Positions 39,700-52,600 of a stretch of 64,000 bases of DNA are shown here, piece after piece (position 1 is the stretch's first letter; each line of letters starts with the position of its first letter). Source of the DNA: Latrodectus hesperus. Its lineage: Eukaryota; Arthropoda; Arachnida; Araneae; Theridiidae. Location: NCBI GenBank assembly GCA_037975125.1, contig CM075850.1, positions 66,554,390 to 66,618,389 of the forward strand, read 5' to 3'. The position numbers and the translations under genes were made by a program. A model generated the notes under the pieces. That model made no database searches and had not been told where the DNA came from. It worked only from the letters and a program-made list of their open reading frames with translations.

Positions 39700-42600
39700 T
39701 AAAAATAGTTTCACTTGCAATACTAAAAATATATTATCTTACAATTTGCACATATACACACAAAAAAAATCATACATTTTAATGAACATGAATATTTAAA
39801 GGCAATATTTATATAAATTCCCTTTTTTAACAGAGTTAAATCTTTTATTAAAAGACATTACTAAATTTGGCAATTGTAAGAAAAAGTTTACAGAAAAATA
39901 TTGTGAAATACAAATCCACTATTGTTATTTCATTTACACAAGAAATAAGCACACTGGAAAATTTCTTAATACTAGCTTCATTCTCAAAAATTAGAAATCT
40001 CATAATATTTTCATTTGTGACAAACAATGTACACACATTTTGTAACAATTTAAATTTTCTCCAAGTTAAATATTAACTTAGAAACAGATATGTGATTGGC
40101 ATCAAATTGTAATAGGACTTGGTCTTCTGCAGCATTAAAATCATTCTTTGCTTTAAAATGTCACTAAAAATAAGCAATGGATCGAAAGCTAAGCAATGAT
40201 ATGGTTTTATTACTTTTAAATGCAAAATTAGTTTCATATTTAATATAAAAGAAAAGAAAGGTCAAATTCTATATTTAACTCGAAAATATGTAAAAAATAA
40301 TACACAAAGATACATATACCACATATTAGCATCTCATGTTTTAAAAAAAAATCCAACTGCCCAAAGAATTATTGCAAAATTTTTAAATATCTCGATGGGA
40401 ACTAAAAACTTATAAAATATATTAAAGCAAAAAAAATCTGATGTTTATTAATGCCAAACATGTTTCTCACTGTAAGACTACGAGCAGATAATTGCATGAA
40501 AATTATTTGGCGGGTTAAAAATGGAAATATGTAATTACAATTGACTAAACTTGGAAATATTAATCTGATTGTAGATTAACTACCTAAAAAGAGAGTCTTA
40601 ACAAGTTGTTTTAAAGAAAACTGTTTTTCTAAAGGTTTTATGGTTATTGATGAATTTTCTTATAACAGAAAATTTAAAATAAGGAAAGTAGAAAAAATGT
40701 CCCATTAATTCCAATTACTATCAGAAATATGTTTTAACACCATTTAAACAGAAATTCCATCCCTTTATCCAAACAATTTCACTGTGTTAAGTTTTATCAA
40801 GATAAAGCTACAAGCCATATCTCTAAATTTACAGCCCTATATTTTTGAATAAATGAGAACTGAAATCAGAATTAAAAAGTATTCCCTTTAAATACAACCC
40901 CTAAAGCTAATGACTTTTCCCTATGGATTACTGTGCATTTGCACTTATAAAAATAAGCTCTTCATAAGTTGATGCTCTCTGGAAAATATGAAGGAGTGAA
41001 CATTAGCAGGCTTGATGTTTTAAGAAAAGAACTTTTAGTCTTAGAAATCAAAATGTAATAATTGTTCAAAAAAAGACTTTCAGATTAAACATACTACAAA
41101 ATAAAATTCTAGTATTTTGTATATATCGCAGCAATATCATTGCACAAATGTATGAATACCCTCTGTATATATTGGATATTTTATATTACCTATATTTGGA
41201 GGCTTCTTGTTTTGGAAAGCAGCAAAATTTTTTTTAGTAACTTTCATAAATAAGAAAATTTTGAGGCACTTAATTATTTTAAAAGTAGGAGCTTACTTAT
41301 TTTTATAACTACACAAGATGCAAAAGGACTCAACTGTCACAGAATGCCAGTATACTATTAAAACAGTAAAAGCTGCTTACAAAATTTAATTTGTAATCTG
41401 TATATATTTGTAAAATAATCTCTGCTTGAGAATAATTTTTATTCCCAAGTTGACAGCACCAACAATTTTACAAGGATAGAAAATTATGGTAGAAATCATC
41501 AAATGGCTTGTTCAAGTTTTATAGAATGAGCAAAAAAAGTAGCAACAATTTGAAAATTATGAAAATTACCAGACAAAAATTTAAGAAACATTTTAGTCAC
41601 AATATATAATTTTTTATGCATTTTATTAAATAAAATCCATATAACAAATATGTGATCATTCAATAACAAATTGTAGTCAGAAAGAACATTAATATAACAA
41701 TTGTTGAATTATATAAATATGTAATACAGGATTTTTAAGTTACATAATTATAAATTTGTTAAAAAAATACTTCAGTGCAGGTTTTAATGTAATAAAGACA
41801 AATATACTTTTCTCTTAAAGTATGATTAACATTATCATGATAAAAAGCTTTCAATAATTATTTCTATAATTGATATTGATATAAATAACCACATCTCTAA
41901 AAAATAATTTAAAAATGCAGAGGAAAAGAATTTCAAACTTGCAAAAAAAAGCATAATAAAGAGCAAAGTTAGTATGGAATTTTCATAATAAAACTAGAGA
42001 AAAAATCTAAGATAAAATTTTAAAAAATCTATCAAAAGTTTTGGATATTGAAGCTTAGTTATGCTGACTGGAATGATAGCTATTCATGCAACTAAAAATT
42101 TTTAAATGATTACAAAAAATCATAAAAGTTAAAAAGTGACAGTTATTCATAAAATACTTATAAAAATGTATACGATTTCTGAATAAAATTACCAAAATAC
42201 AATGTTATAACAAACACTTAAATTGAATGTTCAATTTGACCATAAAAACAAGTAACTAAACCATAATCGCCACATTTTTACTAAAAATGAAGTTAAATAC
42301 TTTGATAAATATTAAAACAAACCTGCAATATCTGTTACGAATTAGAAATAATTGCTTCACTTAAAAAAAAAAAATATTTTTGAGAATCAGTTTCATTAAT
42401 ATTAAATAATCTGTTTATTAGCATACAAAAAATTGGTGCAATTTAAAGAATCAATTTTTCATCCTATATTAATAGCATAAAATTAAATTCAACAAGTTGT
42501 GTTTAAACTAAGGCAGTGTTTTTGTTTTAAATTGTTTCAATGATTTAAGTTTTTGAAACATTTAAATAGTTTATCAAAGCATTAAAAATATTTAAATTTT

Positions 42601-43030
42601 ATGAAAAGTCCTAAATATTATTCAAATTTTGATTTTTAAAACTTTTATTAATTAAAAACTTCCATAAGTATTAATATTTAATTTGTTACTTCCTTACTAT
42701 GCATAACTTAAATTTTTACTTCAATATTGCTCAAGATTATGAAATCTTTCCTGTCTTATATACTCTTATAATTTTCTAGAATAAAAAAATTTATATTTAG
42801 ATGCAAGAAAATACAAGTTTCTGTTGCTTCTAGAACAAATAATAAACTTAATCTTTGGTACATATAAAAAACTATATGATAAAAGCATTCATGTATTCAA
42901 TGTTTTATACATACAAGGAAAAAAATGTAAAAGAATGGAAGAATGGAAAAAAATGTAAACAAAATAAATATAAAATACAAACTGTATTTGTAACTAAATT
43001 CATACAAAAAATTAAAACATTTCCTTCTTT
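39700..43030. other. AT-rich intergenic DNA between the Jockey relic and EMC8
   Basis: Frames of 60-70 codons occur on both strands at 39848-40076 but look like chance in AT-rich DNA. Nothing else seen. Confidence 0.5.
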
Positions 43031-43036
43031 AATTTA

Positions 43037-43162
43037 TATTTTTAAAATTACCTGGCAAGAATAAATGTTAAAATATTTATTGTTATATAAGTGCAAAAAT
43101 TACTTTTGCACTTACACAAAGATAAATATTTTAACATTACTTGCCAGGTAATTTTAAAAATA
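43037..43162. repeat. Long foldback, MITE-like (126 bp)
   Basis: Outer arms 43037-43080 and 43121-43162 (tatttttaaaattacctggc and complement) pair with few mismatches, and a second inner stem agtgcaaaa...ttttgcact continues it. Nearly the whole 126 bp folds back. It lies just beyond the end of EMC8. Confidence 0.85.
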
Positions 43163-43466
43163 GAAAATCATATTAATGTAACAATAAAAATTATATTAGT
43201 AGTACTATTATATTAACAGAAATGTGTAATCAGTTATCCTATTAAAAAACCACAAATATGGTGTGTATAAGTTTTTTTTACTTTCACAAATGGCCATTAA
43301 TTTTTGCCAAAGGATAGTAAATGACAAATGAAAATTTGCATATGCTTCATGACATTACAGATAAATATTTACAATAAAAGTTTTGAAAACTTAATCTGAA
43401 ATATTTTGATAAACAATCTTATAATAAACTAGTCTTAAATAATTCTATAAATGTTTTATTAAGGTC

Positions 43467-43626
43467 CTATAAACAACGGTCTATTTCTTGGTTGATTATT
43501 TGATTACACCAATCCAGTTCAATGTTATCTAAGTGATTATCAAAATCAATAAGTTTTCTGTACATTTTTGAATGAAGAAGAGCTGCAGTTACACTCAGAG
43601 CTTTATGTCCTTGCTCAAAATGTATG
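43467..43626 (-). CDS. EMC8: EMC8 coding exon 5 and stop
   Basis: The acceptor is ttttcAG after a pyrimidine-rich tract. The exon completes the split Ser codon and encodes [20 protein letters not shown], then [15 protein letters not shown], ending with TAG. An AATAAA is found only 6 nt after the stop (RC of 43455-43460), which would make a very short 3' UTR if used. Confidence 0.93.
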
Positions 43627-46600
43627 CTGAAAATAACCAATACTTTTAAAACTTTGACACTAGTAAATTTTTTATTGTTTAAAAATGAAAATTTTATATT
43701 GTAAAATAGTTTCATAGAGCTATAAACAAAGAATATAACATTTTAAATTAAATTTTCAAAATAAGATGAATATTAATATTGCTGATTAATTCTTTAAATT
43801 GCATTGAAAATTCAATTGTGGAAAACTTATCCACAAATATTAAAAAATTTTAACTTATTGCAAGGCAATACTTGTAATGTTCATATAATATAATTGTAAT
43901 GTTCATAGCATTCAAACAAGGTAATATAATGTTCATTACTAAGCGATATATAGTTAAATTTTCAGAAAGTTCATCAGGAAACTCATAAGAATATTAAATT
44001 AGTAAGGCATTTTGAATATTTCCCTGATAAAGATTGAAGAATAAATAATGCACTATCTAAGAGTGATTTTTTTTTTTTGGAAAGGACATCCAAAAAAATT
44101 ATGTACTTTAATATTCTATAATAAAGTAACACAATTTTCGAAATTCAATATCAAAATTACAGATATTAAAAAATTTATCAAAAATTGAGATCTGTTGCTT
44201 TTCATGTAATATTTCATATTATGGAAAATTTTCAGAAAAAAAAATTAAGGATTATATTTAAGGCCACTTTAAATTTGTAACACGTTAGAAATTTGATGAG
44301 AATATCTTATTACTTTTAGATACAGAATATTAATAACCATGTAAGTTTTACAATGGTGTTAATGTTAATGATGATGGTGCAAGATATAATTTTAAAACAT
44401 TTCTAAGTCACAAGTAATTTTGCTAACATTTTGCAAAAGCTACTATTTTAAGAAACAATTTTACTTGCTAGCACAATATTGCTGTAATGGTAATTGTATC
44501 TTAAAAAAGGATTTTTCAAGTTATTTTCAGAAATATTCAAAAATTGGTCTACAAAACAATTTATCTAAATGTTATGAAATTATACAATGCAGTGATATTT
44601 GTAAAGCCATTGAATTTTAATGAAAAAATTATTACATTTACAGAAACGATATAAGATTTATAATTTATGAATTTTCTTTTAAAGTAATTTTATGTATTAC
44701 CAGTGGAATGATTTGCAGATTTCCATTGACAAAAAAGCACTTAAAAATAAATTAATAGAAATATATAAATTATTAAAAATTTAATTATTAGTTTGCAATT
44801 TTCACTTTTTAATTTCTATCAATTGTAGTGAAAAAATTGAAAAACTTATTTAATTAGAATATTCCTTAACTTGTATAATTTTTACTGTAAGCTGTCTTTT
44901 CCTTGTAAAATTTTTTGAAAAATATTCATATATAAACTAAAATTGTTGTGAATGCATCAAACTACATTTCTGATTTTTTCAAACTAAAGCTGTTAATAAA
45001 TGATATTTACAGTACAAAAGTTGATTATTTGAGGTATTAAGATTAACTTAAAAAAATAAATAAAAATATAAAAAAATAATAAAAACACATACTTAAAAAA
45101 ATAAATAAAAACACATAAATTTGTGGTGAAATTTTGTAATTATGATAAAATGCATATTTTTAGTTTCGTGATAGTATTTTCTTAGTGTATATGCCAAAAT
45201 TTATGTAAATACATATTAAAAAGAAAAATATAAAATTTTTCATCATAGAAAAAACTAAAAATGCTTATTTAGGATAACCTTGCCTCACTAGGATGTATGA
45301 AAAAATATAGAAACATGAAATCATGTCAAAATCTTGAATTTTTATTGGAAGTAAGGGATGATTGAGATATTTTTAAATAAACAAATTTTGAAAATTTTTA
45401 GATGCCATTAATTTTATCTGGCATATAATAGGGTTTGTACAGATTTCCCAGAATCAAATTTCAAGAGTTTTTAGAATCAACAAATGTTTTATTTTGCAAT
45501 TAATGCTAATTTACCAGTTCTTTCAGCTTCCTCAGCAATTCCTATTGTAAATTTTTCAAGTTCATACATGTCATCTAAATGCTTTATTGATTCTGAGCTA
45601 ATTTTTTTAAGTGCTTTTTGCTTTTCTTCAATTATAATCTGCTTTTTTCTGTTCTAATTCATCTAAATATAATTTATACATTTTATTGGCACCAGTAAAA
45701 ACACGAAGAAGGTCTTTGCTAATTATTGTATTGTTGATACTTATGTTTCAGACATCATCATCAATGATGCATTTTGCGCAGCAATTGATTATTTAAATTT
45801 CCTATCAAATTTTCGTTTCTCAGAAAACCCACATTCAACAGATACTTGATTATGAGAGAGTAGTAAAGGCAAATTAATTACTTTCCATACGTGACAATTT
45901 TATCTATTTGAGAGTAAGTTAAAATAAAAAAGTATTTTACCTTTAATAGGATCAAATTTTTCATCAATACAATCTTGAAATCTTACAGGCTGTTGTAATG
46001 ATTTGAATTTCCAATAAAATTATGAAATTCTTTTTTTCTAAACCACACAAAAAACAAACTTTGCCTAGCTTCTCCAGAGTCCACTAGTCATTGAAAATAC
46101 AATTTCCACCAGGCATATTAAATAATTTATTGCAGCTTTTATTCTATTGGTAGATAAATTCATCACTTTTTACTGAAATTATATGAAACTTTTGCCAAAG
46201 AAAATATGGGAAGCATATTTTAACTGAAAAATTTTATATTTACATATTTATATTCAGTGAATTTTATACAATATACATCATTTCTAAGAATCAAATTCTG
46301 GGAGTTTTACAAAGTTTTCCTGTAATCAAATTAAAATTTTTCGGGAGTTATCGACATTCATGTTAAATAATTTTCCTTTACAATTGTTCTTAACCAAATA
46401 TGCATATAATTATGTGTATGCAACATTATTCAATTATATTTGTAAATAAAAGAAACAAATAATTGTACAAATTAATAAGATAATTTTTTATTTAGGTTAG
46501 ATTTATATTTAATGAATACTTCAAAAGCCTTCAATGAAGATAGCTATAACAGGAAAATTTTTATTTAAATAATCAATATTAATACTTAAAAAAAACAAAT

Positions 46601-49600
46601 TTTTATAAAAATCAATTATAGATTATATTTTAAAATATGGGAAATTTGGAGTTTCTAAATATCTTTATTAGATTCCTATTCACTAATTTATTGAATATTT
46701 CAATATAATATATAATATATTCAATATGTATAACTTTGTAAATATAACAATAAAATGTGTTCTTTTAAGCTTCCAAAATTTAGAAAATTTCAATGCTGTA
46801 AACTTTTTAAAAAAATTAGCCATTTCAGAGAAAACAAGCCAGTTTACATTCAGGCCATTCATTAGCAACTAGAGTAATCCATTCATTAATAATTTTAACA
46901 ATTCTCATTAATTTTATTCAAACGAAGCATCTCCAGTTAAGAGACTTAAACAATTTGATAAGTAATACTGCATTTGAACAATCATTATCCCAAAATCTTA
47001 GCTGGCTGTCCATTTGTCTTGGCTTCAGATGATTACTTAAACTTTCATCAAAGAAAAGCACATAGTTACTAGAATTTTTGACTTTTTCTTTTAACAAGTT
47101 CTAAAAATATGGCGCAATTCCAAAAACTTAAATAAGCACACTTTTTTCATCAAAATTGAATTGTTTTGCAATACCACTGTCTGGAAATATTGCTTGAAAG
47201 AGAGAACTTATAGAGCTATAAAACTGTAGCTGAAACCACTGTTTAAGGGATAATAGAATTTCAGCCTTTAAGATTTCTTTTGAAGAAACAAATGCCTAAA
47301 TTTTCAGTAACATGTTTTGGGTTCCCATTCCTAACAGAAACAGAAGTGGAAAAATCTTTTAAATAAGTCCATTCTTTGGCAGACACAGTTTTTTTATTAA
47401 ATATGTTTTCGTTTTCTTGACAGCTGATTTGCCCATATTAGAAATACAGAAGTCTTTCTTGCAACAAACAATGAACATTAGTTTCTTCTGAACCATTGTT
47501 GTAAGGCTCCCCCCCATTGGTCATTGAAAAGTCACTTTCCATCAGGCATATTAAATTATTTCATTGATTAACAAAATTTATCCCAATTCACTGAAATTAT
47601 AAACAATTTTCACCATGGAAGATATGAAAAGTACATTTAAAAACAGAAATTTTATATTTGGATATTATTAAGTGAATTTTTTATAAATTATAAAGAAAAC
47701 ACATGTGTTTAGAAATAAAGTAATACCTATTTTTGTCTTTCAACCTCCATTTACCATCATTGAATTGGTATAAGTGGAAAGACACATCATCACAGTCTAA
47801 AGACAATTTTTGGTTGTCAACCTAAAAAAGATTAATAATTCTCAACTAAAGGTTAAATAATAAGAGTATGAACAAGAAATTTTGTGTGATATCTAATGAA
47901 TACGCAATAGCTGATTCTGAGAAATATTTGTCAGTTTATATGGATTAGGATAATGACAGAAACATGTTAAGATTTATTTTTTGTTTTTCATCATTTAAGA
48001 CCTTATTGTGTGTACTATAAATATCAAAATAACAGGCAATATTTAAAATAAACAAAAGCCTTTCAATCATTTATAAATACAACTTCTGACAACACATTTT
48101 AGTGGATGCGGTCAGAAGGGCTGATACTGCAACATTGCCGAAGCAAAATGCATAAGGGCAGATGTTGACCATTTGCCAACATAGTTGTTCAGTTGAGTGT
48201 TATATATATATTTGTGTTCATTGAAAGACTTGTTTTACAAATTGTTTGTTTGTGTGTTGATTTTTAACTGAACAAAGAAAAATGAGCAACACAAGATCAA
48301 TTTATATTTTAAGTTATCACAAGTTATTTATGTCACAAGTTATATTTTAAGCATGGCAAGATGTTGAGAGAAACTCATCTCAAAAGACTTTTTGCAAAGT
48401 TTCCAGGACATGTGTAGAAGATTTCAGTGGTGTATAGTTATGGGAGGTGACTATTTTGAAGGACACTAAGGTAACTTTTGTTAACATTTCATTTACGTTA
48501 ATGTTACAGGGCTATTAACCCAACTTAATTTTCAGAGGTTGCAGTTTATTAAAATTTATAATTCACTTAAGTAACTTATAGATTAGCCAATAAAATAACT
48601 ATAAATCCAAAGTCAACAAAATTTAAATTTTTTGACATGATAAATACTGTAGCTGTATTTGCTCCTACGTTTAGTCATATTTCTAAAATTTATTTTTTGT
48701 GCTGGTATTTTTGCCTCTAAGATTGACAACATGTTTTAGATTTTGAAATTTAAATTAGCTGAATCTTGTAGATAATAATCATGAAATTTTGAATGATCAG
48801 ATATCAAATAGACAAGTATAACTTTATTTAAAATTTCAAAATATTTAAATATATAATAAACTTTAATTCCAAATTGGTTCAAGAATTATTGAAAAATAAA
48901 GATATACTTGATAGGCAGCTATAGATAAAATCAACATAAAATTCATAAAGTTAAAGCTAAATGCAACTTCTTTCACAAATTCTTGCAAAGTATTTTACTG
49001 AGCGATATTTGTTTTCTATCTTTAAAACATTTCTTGAATAACTTTATTTGACTTCAAGACTTTGAAAATTATAATTATTACAAAATAATTTTTTTAATTA
49101 TTGAATTTACAAGCATAGAATGTGAAATATAAAATAGCAGATTATGAAAAATATAGTTTCCATTCAATAAACCAAGTACTTCGAATTTAAACCATAAAAT
49201 TAAAAGGAAAAAATATTATTTCTAAAAATACTTTTCAGCTTTTCAAATAAAATGAATATTACTAACTTGAAAATAACTGAATTTAAAATTTTGAGTTTTT
49301 AAAACAGCAGAAGTCATAAAAGTAATGCATATTCTTATTTTAGTATTAAAAAAGTTGTGCAACAAATGCTAATTTTCAAGATAGACAAACTAATGTTTAG
49401 GATGAAAATGAATTTAGAAATTATGTGTTTAATTAGACTTTTTAATAAAAACTAATTCAAATACGCAACTGCTTTTCTTTCCCACACTTGAGAACATATT
49501 TCACAAAATTGTTAACTATTTTGCTTCTTTATTTTGTATTATCTACAGTACTATAGGTTATATTTTCAAAACAATGAAACATTTAACATTGATGAATTAA

Positions 49601-52600
49601 TAAGCTATTCAACACCTATTTTTCACCATATTATTAGAAATTGTATACAGAAATTAAAACAATTCAAAGGGTAAAACATTTTATAATTTATATTAAATTA
49701 TTAATTTAATATGCATACTCACTTATCACATAAAGTCATAGTTGCTTTATAACAACTTATAAAGCATTTAAAATTGTGATTTACGAAAACATTACATCAA
49801 AGAAGACAAGAAATAATAAATAATTTGATTGCTATTCCTGTGATGAGTTCTTGGGAATGTTATTTTTTGGTAAAGATTCACATAAATTACTTTTCACAGA
49901 TTATACTCAGAATCTGAAACATTAATCTAAATATTTGAACACAGAAAGAGGCCTTCATTGACTTAATAAATTTTAATAGTGAAAAAGGAAACAAAAGTCA
50001 ACACAATAGCCTACAAAGTTATTCCTTCCCAATAGTTATGCATATATACTTTTAACTTGTTATTACAAATTTATCTACATTATAGACGATTGACCACTTT
50101 TAAATGATCAGATTTTAATCTAAAGGCTAAATGTTTGTCATTTTTATCTCTACAATACTGATTAAACAATATTAAAACACATATTTTGTTTATTTATACA
50201 TAACATTATAGATATTATAATACAGTAGTTTTGTAAACAGATTGAAACATTTGCAGATATGTTGGTTTAATAACTAAAGATCCAAAACAGGACAAGCTTT
50301 TCCATGTATAATTTAAGAAAAACTTATGAAAATTTAAATATTAATATTATATGATATCAAAAACTTTTATATGAAAGATTTAGATTAGATACATTGGAGG
50401 GCATAATTTATTTTAAAATATAAGTTAATAAATTTTGTTACATTTAATATGCATTTATTTAAATTTCACACAATATAAATTGTTTCTAAAACTTCTCTAA
50501 GTTAATACATAATATTGTACTAACTATCTTTGATAATTATATGAATGTTAAAATATTAAATCAAACATATTAGGAAGGTTAAAATATGATAAAAAATTAT
50601 AAATAATTATAGGAAAGGAAGGAAAAAATTCTAATTTTTGTAAAACATTTCTATAATAAAATTCCAGATAAGACTATTTTACAGAAGCTGGCACTAATTT
50701 CATTTTTTTATAAATTTATTTCAATGTTTTTAATTTCACTTTGTCATGACCTTAGTCACTGACAAAATTCAAAATCATGCATTTAAGCATCTTATATGTA
50801 GATCTGGATAAGATATTCTTAATACAATTTGTCAGGCCTTATAATAGTATTTTGAATTCAAAAATTACTTAGGCACATTTCTTTCAAAAATTTTTATATA
50901 TATAGTAAATCGTAATTTCAATCTTATAATTTTAAAAATACTGCAAAATAATTTTATATTCAATTTGAATTCTTGGTACATTTTCATAACTTTGGAACAG
51001 AAGATAATTTTACTTAGAATATACAAAAATAAAAATTTAATAAGATAAAATATAAATATACTTTACCATAACAAGACAAGCATCAGGAAAATTTTCATAG
51101 ATTTTATCAGCAATTCGATAAGCAATAAAATTTGGACTGAAAATAGAAGTTAATCACATATAATATTCCTATTTATAAGTACTATTTTTCATAACACAAT
51201 GAAATTAAGTACTATTAAGTTAGAAACAAATAATGCACCTGCTATCCTTGATATGCTCATTAGCTTGATAGTAGCCAGCAATCACTAATGAATGCTCCTT
51301 ACAGTATTGTTCAATCTATAGAATACACAATTTACTAATTACTGAATGATGAATTTTTTAAATAAACAAATAGAAACATCAACTCAATGAATAATATGCA
51401 ACAAGAATAAAAATATTAAAAAAATTTCACCTTTTCAGCTTTCAACATAGCATGATATTAAATTACTCAACTTATATAACTTAGGTATTTTTCAAAGTTA
51501 AATGTAATTAATAATTAACATATAACATGATTTGGCCAATTCTTAGAATCCAGTGTGGGCGATAAAATATGCCAAATTGGCTTACCCCACAGCAATGTTT
51601 TCTTACATTTTTTTATTTTTAACCTATGTCCAGACCTTGCATGACAGCCATTAGTCCGAGACGAGCAGCCCAATAGAGTTCTGACTCACAAACAAAATAA
51701 TAAAACTTTCAATCAGAGTCGACTGCTGCTATGTCACTAAGCCAAGAACAAGAGATCTCCAGACATGTCAAAGGTACTTCATAGTCAGGGTGTCTGCCAA
51801 ACCAAATCAGTGTAAATGTTTTAAAAGCTAGTCATGTCTTGTTTTTATTCTAAAGTTGGCGACACCAGCAGCTGTGGATAGGTCATGAGAGATGTCTTAC
51901 ATTTGTAGAACGTAAAACGACTGTGTATATGCGGAAAATTTGTTTTGTGTGCTTGCAATCCTTGAAACTTTTGATTGGTAATTTATATTTGATTACAATT
52001 TAATGCTTATAATTTGAAATTCTTTTGAGAATTAAATTTTTAAACATTAGTCTGTAGTAACTTTTTATATTTTAAGTTTCTTAAATAAAATTTACTTTGA
52101 AAGTTCATAAATTAATTTTCATATTGCTTTCATTATTTTGAAAGACTTCCTTAGCAGAGTATAAATGGCCACATAATCATTCTGAGAATATCGCAGCAGT
52201 AATTTGGAAGCCAAAAAATCTGTATTGTCCGGCCAGTGCTGATGATTCTGCAATCAATGATTAGGTTGAGTTATTTTATCTATTAAATATTGTTTAACAT
52301 GTATTTGATATTTGGATTTGAGCTCCAGTGGCTTCAAACCACTTCCCATTAAGATCAACAAAATGAAGCATCAATTGCAGTGGACAGTGATTGAAGGGTG
52401 ACCAGCTTGAGCTCCATGAGTTGGAGACATGCACACGTTAATATGTGATGTCCAGTTATTCTGCTGGTGTGGTATAGATATGGAATGAAGGGTGCCATCT
52501 CAGAGGTAAACTTGTCACCTGACCATGGTTCATAATTACAAGGCACTTACAGATTGGTGAGTATTTCAAACCCGTTAATCTAAAGGCACAGTCTGGGGCT

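Noticed and set aside
52355..52546. 63-codon minus-strand frame
   Set aside because: GC-richer repeat-like patch within the R1/R2 region; no conserved motif.
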